Below are positions 32,768 to 40,179 of a stretch of 64,000 nt of DNA, piece by piece; position 1 is the first letter of the stretch; the number at the start of each line of letters is the position of its first letter. This DNA is from Streptomyces canus. Lineage in GTDB: Bacteria > Actinomycetota > Actinomycetes > Streptomycetales > Streptomycetaceae. The stretch lies in contig NZ_JAUSWW010000001.1 in assembly GCF_030815415.1 (NCBI RefSeq), positions 5,828,001 through 5,892,000 on the forward strand, given 5' to 3'. The translations under genes were made by a program, and so were the position numbers. A model generated the notes under the pieces. It made no database searches, was not told where the DNA came from, and saw nothing but the letters and a program-made list of their open reading frames with translations.

Positions 32768-33274
32768 ATGACGACGACCGACACCCCGGACTCCGGAGCC
32801 CACCCCCTGTTCGCCGCAGCCCTCGACACCCTCGGCCTCGGTGAGCTGCACGCCGAGATCCGCCGCTTCCCGGACGCCACCCGTACCGCCGCCGAGGCGG
32901 CCGCGGCGATCGGCTGCGAGCTGAGCCAGATCTGCAAGTCGCTGATCTTCGCGGCGGACGGGGTGCCGGTCCTGGTGCTCATGGACGGGGCGTCCCGGGT
33001 GGACGTGGAGCGGGTGCGGCAGGAGCTCGGCGCCGGAAAGGTGACGCGGGCCAAGGCGGACGTCGTACGGGAGACGACGGGCTACGCCATCGGCGGGGTG
33101 CCGCCCTTCGGGCACCGGACCAGGACCCGGGTCCTCGCGGACCGATCGCTGCTCGACCACGCCGTCGTGTGGGCGGCGGCCGGCACGCCGTACACCGTCT
33201 TCCCCATGGAGCCCAAGACACTGATCGCCCACGCGGGCGCCACGCTGGTGGACGTCCGCGAGCAGACCGCGTGA
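32768..33274 (+). CDS. YbaK/EbsC family aminoacyl-tRNA deacylase
   Basis: A 168-residue YbaK-domain protein, the family of trans-editing enzymes that hydrolyse mischarged tRNAs (Cys-tRNA-Pro, Ala-tRNA-Pro). Family features are TRTAAEAAAAIGCELSQICKSLIF, with the conserved Lys in the CKSL motif, GASRVDVERVRQELG and GYAIGGVPPFGH near the C-terminus. The ATG at 32768 is favoured over an upstream in-frame one that adds eleven non-conserved residues. Its stop overlaps the GTG of the next gene (GTGA), so both are coupled, although the functional link to an EamA transporter is unclear. Confidence 0.9.
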   Translation: MTTTDTPDSGAHPLFAAALDTLGLGELHAEIRRFPDATRTAAEAAAAIGCELSQICKSLIFAADGVPVLVLMDGASRVDVERVRQELGAGKVTRAKADVVRETTGYAIGGVPPFGHRTRTRVLADRSLLDHAVVWAAAGTPYTVFPMEPKTLIAHAGATLVDVREQTA

Positions 33275-34116
33275 CCCCTCTGGTCACCACGGCCGTCCTG
33301 CTCGCCGCGGTCGCCCACGCCAGCTGGAACGCCATCGCGCACAAGATCACCGACAAGTTGGTCGGGTTCACGCTCATCGCGGGCGGCGGGATGCTGATCG
33401 GGCTGGCGATAGTGCCGTTCGCGGCGTTCCCGGCGGCCAAGGCGTGGCCGTATCTGCTCTCCTCGGCGTGCATCCACATCGCGTACTACGCGCTGCTGAT
33501 GAAGTCCTTCCGGCTGGGCGACTTCGGCCAGGCGTACCCGATCGCGCGCGGCACCGCGCCGCTCGTGGTCACCGTGCTCGCCGCGGTGTTCGCGCACGAG
33601 GTGCCGGACGGCTGGGCGGCGGCCGGCATCGCGGTGTCCTGCGCCGGGCTGACGGGCGTGGCCCTGTGGGGACTTCGCGGAAACCGGCCGAACTGGGCCG
33701 CGATCGGGGCGGCGTTGGCGACCGGGCTGACCATCGCGGCGTACACCGTCGTCGACGGGCTCGGCGTGCGTGCCTCCGGGTCCTCCCTCGGGTACATCGC
33801 CTGGCTGATGGCGGTGGAGGGCGTGGTGCTCCCGGCGTACGCGGCCCACCGCTGGCGGGGGCAACTGGTGCCCACGCTCCGGCCGTTCGCGGTCCTGGGG
33901 CTCGTGGGCGCCGCCCTCTCCGTCGCCGCGTACGGGCTGGTCCTGTGGGCCCAGACCAAGGCGGAACTGGCACCCATCGCGGCCCTGCGCGAATCGTCCA
34001 TCATCGTGGGCGCGGCCATCGGGGCGGTGTTCTTCAAGGAGCGGTTCGGGATGCCGCGGATCGCCGCGGCGGGGCTGCTGGTGGTGGGGATCGGGCTGAT
34101 GCTGCACTCCGGATAG
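33271..34116 (+). CDS. EamA/DMT family transporter
   Basis: A 281-residue drug/metabolite transporter with ten hydrophobic helices in two EamA repeats. The first repeat has HASWNAIAHKITDKLVGF and FGQAYPIARGTAPLVVTVLAAV; the second ends with PIAALRESSIIVGAAIGAVFFKERFG, the usual EamA text ahead of the last helix. DMT proteins export amino acids, metabolites or toxic compounds; the substrate is unknown. It starts at GTG 33271, overlapping the deacylase gene, and is followed after 56 nt by the TIR-domain gene. Confidence 0.9.
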   Translation: MTPLVTTAVLLAAVAHASWNAIAHKITDKLVGFTLIAGGGMLIGLAIVPFAAFPAAKAWPYLLSSACIHIAYYALLMKSFRLGDFGQAYPIARGTAPLVVTVLAAVFAHEVPDGWAAAGIAVSCAGLTGVALWGLRGNRPNWAAIGAALATGLTIAAYTVVDGLGVRASGSSLGYIAWLMAVEGVVLPAYAAHRWRGQLVPTLRPFAVLGLVGAALSVAAYGLVLWAQTKAELAPIAALRESSIIVGAAIGAVFFKERFGMPRIAAAGLLVVGIGLMLHSG

Positions 34117-34172
34117 GCCCGTACGGGTGAACCGGGCAGGTACGCCGCTGTTTCTCTGGTAGCAACGGCCCC

Positions 34173-35636
34173 ATGGGCGGCGTATTCATCAACTACCGCA
34201 GAGGCGACCACTCGGAGACGGTGGAGCACCTCTACGCGGAACTCGACCGGCACTTCGGCAGGGGCCAGGTCTTCCTGGACCGGCCGTCCATCGTGCCGGG
34301 GCAGCGCTTCTCGGACACGCTGCGGGCGCGCGTCGACGACTGCGAGGTGCTGCTCGCCGTGATCCACCCGGGGTGGACGGACGTCCGGGACGTGTCCGGG
34401 GCGCGGCGGCTGGACGACGAGGAGGACTGGGTCCGCCGGGAGATCGAGCAGGCCCTGGCGAGCGACAAGGTGCTGATCCCGGTGTTCCTGGACGGGGTCA
34501 CCGCGCCGCGGCCCGCGGAGCTGCCGCCCTCCATCCGCGAACTCGTCGGCCGCAACGGCCAGCCGCTGCGGCGCACGCACTGGGAGTCGGACCTCGCGGA
34601 ACTGATCGCCGTACTGGAAGGGCTGGTGCGCCCGGACTGGCGGCCCGTCCCGGCGCCCGAGGAGCGCGGGAAGCGCCCCGGGCGGTGGCTCGGCGTTCTC
34701 ACCGCGGTGCTCGCCTGCGCGGTGCTGGCCGGAGTGCCCGCGCTGCCGCAGGACGACAGCTGGGCCGGCACGGACGTCCTGCCGTACACCCTGGGCGCCG
34801 CCCTGATGTCCACGGTCCTGCTGTGCGCGCCGTTCGTCGCGGTCGCCGCCGTCCGACTCGTCCGGCGGTCCGTCGACGACCTGGAGCGCGAGCTGCACGC
34901 GGTCCGGCACCGGACGTACATCCGGCACACCTGGCCCATCGGCCTGGGGATCATCCTGCTCGGCGGATACGGGGCGGTGCTCGGCGACCAGGGCATGGCG
35001 GTGGCCCTTCCGCTGCTGCTGGTCCTCGGGGTCGCCGTCGTCCGTGCGGCCGTCACCCACCTGCGCCTCAAGAAGCGGGACGACGACCTGTGGGCGCGCT
35101 GGCCCCACCGGCTGCCCGACCGTGTGCACCGGGCCGCACTGCGCCGGGCGGTGGCCCGGCTCCACGTCCGCCTGGACCGGATGACGGCCCCGCTCTCGCT
35201 CGAACAGCGGGAGAAGGCGGCCTGGGAGCTCGACGACATCGCGGGCGCGGTGCGGCGCACGGAGCGCGAGGCGGGGCGGACGCGTCGCGAGTGGCTGAGC
35301 CAGGACCATCCCTGGCTGTTCGCCGGCTACGTCCTCTGGCTGGCGCTGACGGCCGCGCTGTTCGTGGCGTCGGGGCTCGCCTACGCCGCCGCGGGCGAGG
35401 GGACGGTCCGCCGGTACGTGGTGATGGGGGTCGCCGTCCTGACCGGCACCGCTCTGGCGCTGGGCACGCTGGAGACCGCCCACCGCCACCAGCGGCGTCA
35501 ACGCCGTGAACTGGCCCGACAGGTCACCGGCTTCCGGGAGGGGCTGCTGCGACGGGTCGCGGAGCTGAGCCTGCCCCCGCGCACCAAGCCGACCGCCCCC
35601 GCCCGGCGGCCCGAGGAGTACGCCGAACCCGACTAG
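34173..35636 (+). CDS. TIR-domain multi-pass membrane protein
   Basis: A 487-residue protein. Residues 1-150 form a bacterial TIR domain: VFINYRRGDHSETVEHLYAEL (box 1), FLDRPSIVPGQRF (BB-loop region), and EEDWVRREIEQAL, where Glu90 sits in the WxxxE position of the catalytic NADase glutamate. Six hydrophobic helices follow (about 172-191, 203-230, 254-271, 274-294, 381-407 and 416-435), separated by a ~85-residue charged helical segment, and a basic tail. TIR domains act in NAD+ cleavage or signalling and in antiphage defence; a membrane-anchored one could sense membrane damage. Neighbours show no known defence operon. The ATG at 34173 lacks a strong ribosome site. The TAG stop lies in the CTAG that flanks MITE-B. 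Confidence 0.82.
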   Translation: MGGVFINYRRGDHSETVEHLYAELDRHFGRGQVFLDRPSIVPGQRFSDTLRARVDDCEVLLAVIHPGWTDVRDVSGARRLDDEEDWVRREIEQALASDKVLIPVFLDGVTAPRPAELPPSIRELVGRNGQPLRRTHWESDLAELIAVLEGLVRPDWRPVPAPEERGKRPGRWLGVLTAVLACAVLAGVPALPQDDSWAGTDVLPYTLGAALMSTVLLCAPFVAVAAVRLVRRSVDDLERELHAVRHRTYIRHTWPIGLGIILLGGYGAVLGDQGMAVALPLLLVLGVAVVRAAVTHLRLKKRDDDLWARWPHRLPDRVHRAALRRAVARLHVRLDRMTAPLSLEQREKAAWELDDIAGAVRRTEREAGRTRREWLSQDHPWLFAGYVLWLALTAALFVASGLAYAAAGEGTVRRYVVMGVAVLTGTALALGTLETAHRHQRRQRRELARQVTGFREGLLRRVAELSLPPRTKPTAPARRPEEYAEPD

Positions 35637-35823
35637 GGCCTGTCCGGCGGATCAGGCCGGCCCTAAGAAGCGGTGCATACCGGACCGAGCCGAGCGGGGT
35701 CTGGTGCGTGCAGCTGCAAGGCGGAGGAGGGAGTCGACGCGGAGCGTCGGCGAGTGACGACAACGCGGCAGATGTGCGTGCCAGGGCCCGCGACGCCGGC
35801 ATGATCCGCCGGACAGGCCCTAG
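35633..35823. mobile_element. MITE-B, 183 bp, flanked by CTAG
   Basis: The element (35637-35819) has 25-bp terminal inverted repeats starting GGCCTGTCCGGCGGATCA, with one mismatch, and CTAG at both borders (35633-35636 and 35820-35823). It has no coding capacity and is unrelated in sequence to MITE-A. The left CTAG contains the TAG stop of the TIR gene, so insertion did not alter the protein. The terminal repeat motif is one I recall as frequent in Streptomyces genomes. Confidence 0.8.
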
Positions 35824-35878
35824 GCGCGGCCACCTTCCGAGGAGCACTCTGGAAGGAGTTCTTCCGGAGGTGATCGTC

Positions 35879-36154
35879 ATGATGCACACCACTGTGGGAT
35901 GGCACGTCGAGATGGAGTTCCAGGAGGACGACGACCGCACGAGGGCGGTCGCGATGGTCCGCCTGCCCGATGGCTCCGAGGTACGGGCCCACGGACAGGC
36001 CAGCCGCCAACGCACCGACTCCAACCAGCCGAGGGTGGGGGAGGAGATCGCGGGCGCCCGCGCGCTCAACGACCTCGCGATGCAGATGCTGGCCAAGGCG
36101 CACGGGGAGATCGACGCGGCGTCCGGGCGGACGTCGCATCCGATCCACGTCTAG
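35879..36154 (+). CDS. DUF1876 domain protein
   Basis: A 91-residue protein: GWHVEMEFQEDDDRTRAVAMVRLPDGSEVRAHGQASRQRTDSNQPRVGEEIAGARALNDLAMQML marks the DUF1876 family, small actinobacterial proteins with a dsRBD-like alpha-beta fold and no proven function. GGAGG lies 7-8 nt before ATG 35879 (a second ATG follows at once). It stands alone, with MITE-B 55 bp upstream and MITE-A copy 2 beginning on its own stop codon, so both flanks carry CTAG-bounded elements. Its promoter must be in the short gap after MITE-B or inside that element. Confidence 0.85.
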   Translation: MMHTTVGWHVEMEFQEDDDRTRAVAMVRLPDGSEVRAHGQASRQRTDSNQPRVGEEIAGARALNDLAMQMLAKAHGEIDAASGRTSHPIHV

Positions 36155-36400
36155 TGCCGCGGCAGGCAACGTTTGCCCCGTCGCGACGCCCGGCACGCTC
36201 CCCCACTGCCTTGAGGGCGTGGGAGGGGCCCCCACTCGCCGCACCGGCCGAAAGCCCAAGTACGTCCAGTACGAGGGCTTCCGGCCGGCACGCCGAGAGC
36301 ACGCTCCCCCACCCTCGAACCGCGCTTCGCACGGCTCGGGCGGGAGGGACCCCCACGACGCCGCTCCTTGACGGGCAAACGTTGCCTGCCGCGGCACTAG
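36151..36400. mobile_element. MITE-A copy 2, 242 bp, inverted, flanked by CTAG
   Basis: The element (36155-36396) is the reverse complement of copy 1 at 20826-21040 over almost its whole length, with the same 24-bp terminal repeats. It differs mainly by an extra 27-bp block near 36209-36235. CTAG borders it at 36151-36154 and 36397-36400. The left CTAG contains the TAG stop of the DUF1876 gene. The high identity to copy 1, 15 kb away in opposite orientation, implies recent movement. Two such copies could support inversion of the segment between them. Confidence 0.88.
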
Positions 36401-36406
36401 CCGCGC

Positions 36407-37570
36407 CTACAGAGCGGCACGCACCGCCCGCACCAGCGCCTGCGCCCGCGGGTCCGCCGTCACCGTCTTGCGCAGGCCGTTGGTCACATAGCCGAACGCG
36501 ATGCCCGTCTCCGGGTCGGCGAAGCCCAGGGCGCCACCGCGGCCCGGGTGCCCGAAGGAGCCGGGGCCGAGGAACGGCGAGGCGCTGCCGTGCAGCATGT
36601 AACCGAGGCCGAAACGGGTGCTGATCACCAGCACCCGGTCGGGTCCGGCGGACTCCTCCGCGCGGGCCAGTCCGACGGTCTCCGGCGTGAACAGCCGTAC
36701 GCCGTCGACCTCGCCGATCAGCGCGGCGTAGAGGCGGGCCAGCCCGTCCGCCGTCGTGATGCCGTTCGTCGCGGGCAGGGCGCTCGCGCGGTACGCCGGG
36801 TCGTTCTGGTCCGGGAAGGGGGTGATCGCGCCGAACGCGCGGTTGGTGAGGGAGTCAGGGTCGGCGTAGGCCTCGGTGACCGAACGCTTGGGGCGGGCGC
36901 GCAGGGCGTTTTCGGGCTCGGGCGTCTCGACGCGGCCGACCCGCCCCGTCCGGCACGCCTCCGCCTCGGGCAGCCCCAGCCACAGCTCCGCCCCCAGCGG
37001 CCCGGCGATCTCCGCCGCGATCCACTCACCGGTGCCGCGACCCGTCACGCGCCGCACGAGCTCGTCCAGCAGCCAGCCGTACGTCAGCGCGTGATACCCG
37101 TGGTCCGTGCCGGGCTCCCAGACGGGCGCCTGGGCCGCGACCGCCTCCGGCCCCCTGCGCGGGTCCAGGGCCTCCTCGGGGGTGAGCGGACGGTCCAGCA
37201 CCGGCAGCCCGGCCCGATGGTTCAGCACATGCCGGACCAGCACCCGCTCCTTGCCGTGCGCCTTGAACTCCGGCCAGTACGCGGCCACCGGCGCGTCCAG
37301 GTCCAGCTGTCCGCGCTGGGCGAGCAGCAGGGGTACGGCGGCGGCGACGCCCTTGGTCGCCGAGCGCACGATCTGCGCGGTGCCGCGCTGCCAGGGCTCG
37401 CTGCCGGCGGTGCCGTCGACGTCCTTCGTGCCGGCCCACAGGTCGACGACCTTGCGCCCGTCCCGGTACACGGCGATCGCCGCGCCCCGGTCCCCGAGCG
37501 TCTCGAAGTTCCTGACGAACGCGTCCCTGACCGGCTCGAACCCCTCGGCGACCGTGCCGTTCACATCCAC
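36407..37570 (-). CDS. Serine hydrolase, class C beta-lactamase/EstB-like
   Basis: A 387-residue protein of the serine beta-lactamase superfamily (EstB/PBP4* type). The nucleophile motif SATK (SxxK) lies in IVRSATKGVAAAVPLLLAQRG, the YxN-equivalent region is DHGYHALTYGWLLDEL, and the KTG-like block is HPGRGGALGFADPETGIAFGYVTNGL (HxG). No signal peptide is visible, so an intracellular esterase or peptidase is likelier than a true beta-lactamase. The GTG at 37570 begins MDVNGTVAEGFEPVRDAF, where homologous proteins start. It converges on the DUF1876 gene across MITE-A copy 2. Confidence 0.88.
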   Translation of the reverse strand: MDVNGTVAEGFEPVRDAFVRNFETLGDRGAAIAVYRDGRKVVDLWAGTKDVDGTAGSEPWQRGTAQIVRSATKGVAAAVPLLLAQRGQLDLDAPVAAYWPEFKAHGKERVLVRHVLNHRAGLPVLDRPLTPEEALDPRRGPEAVAAQAPVWEPGTDHGYHALTYGWLLDELVRRVTGRGTGEWIAAEIAGPLGAELWLGLPEAEACRTGRVGRVETPEPENALRARPKRSVTEAYADPDSLTNRAFGAITPFPDQNDPAYRASALPATNGITTADGLARLYAALIGEVDGVRLFTPETVGLARAEESAGPDRVLVISTRFGLGYMLHGSASPFLGPGSFGHPGRGGALGFADPETGIAFGYVTNGLRKTVTADPRAQALVRAVRAAL

Positions 37571-37617
37571 GTCCGTGCGCCCCGCTCTCGCTGTTCCCGC
37601 TGCTCCGTGCTCCCCCT

Positions 37618-38076
37618 CTACCCAAGCAGGACGGTCACGTCGATGTTCCCGCGGGTCGCGTTGGAGTACGGGCAGACCTCGTGGGCGGCGTCCACCAGCT
37701 TGGTGGCGACGTCCTGGTCGAGGACGGGGAGCGAGACGCTGAGGGCGACCGCCAGGCCGTAGCCGCGCTGTGCGTTGGGGCCGATGCCGACCTTCGCGGC
37801 GACGGTGGAGCCGACCAGGTCGAAGCCAAAGCGGCGGCCCACCAGCACCAGCGCGTTGTGGAAGCACGCGCTGTATCCCGCCGCGAACAGCTGCTCCGGA
37901 TTCGTGCCGTTGCCGTCGCCGCCCATCTGCGGCGGCATCGCGACCTTCAGCTCGATCTGGCCGTCCTGGCTGGTGACATAGCCGTCCCGGCCGCCGTGCG
38001 CGGTGGCCTCGGCGACGTACATGATCTTCGTCGGACGGGTGTCGACGGAGGTGTCGACGGCGGTGTCCTCACTCAT
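37618..38076 (-). CDS. ohr: Organic hydroperoxide resistance protein Ohr
   Basis: A 152-residue OsmC/Ohr-type peroxidase that reduces organic hydroperoxides with two cysteines. Both are present: Cys71 in AAGYSACFHNAL and Cys135 in HEVCPYSNATRGN. The order and spacing match Ohr (OsmC proteins lack the VCPYSxAT text). It begins with MSEDTAVDTSVD, a slightly longer N-terminus than usual, preceded by GGGGGGAG. The ohrR gene lies 107 nt upstream in the same orientation, with a candidate operator between them. Confidence 0.95.
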   Translation of the reverse strand: MSEDTAVDTSVDTRPTKIMYVAEATAHGGRDGYVTSQDGQIELKVAMPPQMGGDGNGTNPEQLFAAGYSACFHNALVLVGRRFGFDLVGSTVAAKVGIGPNAQRGYGLAVALSVSLPVLDQDVATKLVDAAHEVCPYSNATRGNIDVTVLLG

Positions 38077-38108
38077 GACTGGCTCCCCCCAGAACAGGTG
38101 CGCACAAA

Positions 38109-38126
38109 TACATCGTGCACAAGGTA
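38109..38126. promoter_or_regulatory. Candidate OhrR operator
   Basis: On the minus strand TACCTTGTGCACGATGTA is an 18-bp dyad (GTGCAC core, TAC/GTA ends) with two mismatched pairs, 33 nt before the ohr start and 58 nt after the ohrR stop. OhrR proteins bind such TAC...GTA dyads at ohr promoters. The position suits repression of ohr. Confidence 0.45.
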
Positions 38127-38183
38127 CTGACCGGTAGGCGAGCGTGGGATGACCAGGGGGTGGCAACCGTGGGTAACAGGAGT

Positions 38184-38651
38184 TCAGAGGGGGCGCTCGG
38201 CCGCGGCCCGCGCCCGGCGTGTGAGCTCCCACAACTCCTCGCGCAACCGCACGACCTCCGTGCCGCCCAGCCCGGTCGCCGATTGCAGCGCGCCCGGCAC
38301 ACGCGCCGCGCGCTCGCGCAGTTCCTCCCCGCGCCCCGTGCACGCGACCAGCACCGAGCGCTCGTCGTGGGCCGCGCGCTCGCGGCGCACCACCCCCGCG
38401 CTCTCCAGCCGCTTGAGCAGCGGCGACACCGTGCCGTAGTCGAGCCGCAGCGCCTCCGCTAGATCCTTCACCGTCGTCTCGCCGCGCTCCCAGAGCACGA
38501 GCAGGACGAGGTACTGCGGATAAGTGAGACCGAGCTCCTCCAGCAGCGGACGGTACGCGGCCGTCACCGCGCGCTGGGCGGCGTACAGCGCGAAGCACAG
38601 CTGCTCGTCCAGGAGCAGCGAGTCCTCAGCGGCGTGGTCCTCGTTCGTCAC
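38184..38651 (-). CDS. ohrR: OhrR, MarR family peroxide sensor
   Basis: A 155-residue MarR-family regulator. The reactive cysteine of OhrR proteins is at Cys19 in LLLDEQLCFALYAAQRA; the winged helix follows (LTYPQYLVLLVLWERGETTVKDLAEALRLDYGTVSPLLKRLE, wing RRERAAHDERSV). Oxidation of this Cys by organic peroxides releases DNA. The start is a GTG at 38651 (MTNEDHAAEDSLL). It lies directly upstream of ohr, its usual target, in the same orientation. Its start is 10 nt from the end of the CbiO-like gene. Confidence 0.94.
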   Translation of the reverse strand: MTNEDHAAEDSLLLDEQLCFALYAAQRAVTAAYRPLLEELGLTYPQYLVLLVLWERGETTVKDLAEALRLDYGTVSPLLKRLESAGVVRRERAAHDERSVLVACTGRGEELRERAARVPGALQSATGLGGTEVVRLREELWELTRRARAAAERPL

Positions 38652-38661
38652 GCGCCCATTG

Positions 38662-39429
38662 TCACGGACGCCCGGCCGCACCGGACACCGAACGCGGATC
38701 GAAGCCGTAGGGCAGCTCCAGCCGGTGGGCGCGCATCAGGTCGTCGTCGCAGAGGAGTTCGGCCGTTTTGCCGTCGGCGGCGATGACGCCCTCGCTGAGG
38801 ACGAGGGAGCGCGGGCAGAGCTCCAGGGCGTACGGCAGGTCGTGCGTCACCATCAGGACCGTGACGTCCAGGGAGCGCAGGATGTCGGCGAGTTCGCGGC
38901 GGGAGGCGGGGTCGAGGTTGGAGGACGGCTCGTCGAGGACGAGGATCTCCGGCTCCATGGCGAGCACGGTCGCGACCGCCACCCGGCGCCGCTGCCCGAA
39001 GGAGAGGTGGTGCGGCGGCCGGTCCCTGAACTCGGCCATGCCGACCTGTGCCAGCGCACGGTCGACCCGCGCCTGGAGTTCCGCGCCCTTCACGCCCGCC
39101 GCGGCCGGACCGAAGGCCACGTCCTCCCGGACCGACGGCATGAACAACTGGTCGTCCGGGTCCTGGAAGACGATGCCGACCTTGCGCCGGATCTCAGCCA
39201 TGTGCTCCTTGCCGACGGGCAGCCCGGCGACCTTCACCGTGCCCGTGCCGCCGGACAGGATGCCGTTGAGGTGCAGCACGAGGGTCGTCTTGCCGGCGCC
39301 GTTCGGGCCGAGCAGCGCGACGCGTTCGCCGCGCTCGACGGACAGGTCCACGCCGAACAGGGCCTGGTGGCCGTCGGGGTAGGCGTAGGCGAGGCCGGAG
39401 ACCTCGAGGGAAGCGGTCACAGCGTCCAT
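38662..39429 (-). CDS. ECF transporter ATPase (CbiO/NikO type)
   Basis: A 255-residue ABC ATPase. Walker A is GPNGAGKTT, the Q loop is GIVFQDPDDQLF, typical of the ECF/CbiO ATPases, the signature is LSFGQRRRVAVATVLA and Walker B is EILVLDEPSSNLDP. It energises uptake by the adjacent CbiQ and CbiM-type proteins. The start is ambiguous: ATG 39429 is listed, but a GTG at 39420 that overlaps the cbiQ stop (GTGA), with GGGATGG ahead, is also plausible. Metal specificity is discussed under the CbiM entry. Confidence 0.93.
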   Translation of the reverse strand: MDAVTASLEVSGLAYAYPDGHQALFGVDLSVERGERVALLGPNGAGKTTLVLHLNGILSGGTGTVKVAGLPVGKEHMAEIRRKVGIVFQDPDDQLFMPSVREDVAFGPAAAGVKGAELQARVDRALAQVGMAEFRDRPPHHLSFGQRRRVAVATVLAMEPEILVLDEPSSNLDPASRRELADILRSLDVTVLMVTHDLPYALELCPRSLVLSEGVIAADGKTAELLCDDDLMRAHRLELPYGFDPRSVSGAAGRP

Positions 39430-40178
39430 CCCAGCAGACATACGACAAGGGCGGCGAAGGGGAGCGCGAAGGCGTACGTCCACTGCGCCCGGGAGGCGGT
39501 CACCTCGTCGATGACCGGCATGGAACCGGCGTACCCACGGCTGACCATGGCGAGGTGGACGCGCTCGCCGCGTTCGTAGGAGCGGATGAAGAGGGCGCCC
39601 GCGGACTTCGCGAGGACGCCCCAGTGGCGCACGCCGGACGCCTCGAACCCCCGTGACTCCCGCGCGATCCGCATCCGCCGCATCTCGTCCGTGATGACAT
39701 CGCCGTAGCGGATCATGAAGGACGCGATCTGCACGAGCAGCGGCGGCAGCTTCAACCGCTGCAGGCCCAGCAGGAGTTCACGCAGCTCGGTGGTGGAGGC
39801 GAGCAGCACGGAGGCGGCGACGCCCAGGGTGCCCTTGGCGAGCACGTTCCAGGCGCCCCACAGCCCGCTCACGCTGAGGGACATCCCCAGCACCTCGACC
39901 CGCTCGCCCTCCGCCACGAACGGCAGCAGCACCGCGAACGCGACGAACGGCACCTCGATCAGCAGCCGCTTGAGGACGAACCCGGCCGGCACGCGCGCGA
40001 CGCGGGCGACGACGCCCAGCAGCACGGCGTACAGACCGAAGGCCCACATCGCCTCCCGCGGTGTCGAGACGACGACCACCACGAAGGCGAACACCGCGGC
40101 GAGCTTGGTGTGCGGCGGCAGCCCGTGCACGGGCGAGTGCCCGTGCCGGTAGAGCTTGTGCGCGTGCCCGGCCCCCAT
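39417..40178 (-). CDS. ECF transporter T component (CbiQ/NikQ)
   Basis: A 253-residue membrane protein with about six hydrophobic helices and the two ECF-T signature motifs with Ala-Arg-Gly/Ser: RMRIARESRGFEASG (first) and ERGERVHLAMVSRGYAGSM (second), which contact the ATPases. It starts with a His-rich MGAGHAHKLYRHGHSPVHGLPP segment, frequent in Ni/Co uptake components. It starts right at the stop codon of the CbiM/N gene and its stop overlaps the ATPase start region, so the cluster is one operon. Confidence 0.93.
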   Translation of the reverse strand: MGAGHAHKLYRHGHSPVHGLPPHTKLAAVFAFVVVVVSTPREAMWAFGLYAVLLGVVARVARVPAGFVLKRLLIEVPFVAFAVLLPFVAEGERVEVLGMSLSVSGLWGAWNVLAKGTLGVAASVLLASTTELRELLLGLQRLKLPPLLVQIASFMIRYGDVITDEMRRMRIARESRGFEASGVRHWGVLAKSAGALFIRSYERGERVHLAMVSRGYAGSMPVIDEVTASRAQWTYAFALPFAALVVCLLGWTL

Positions 40179-40179
40179 G

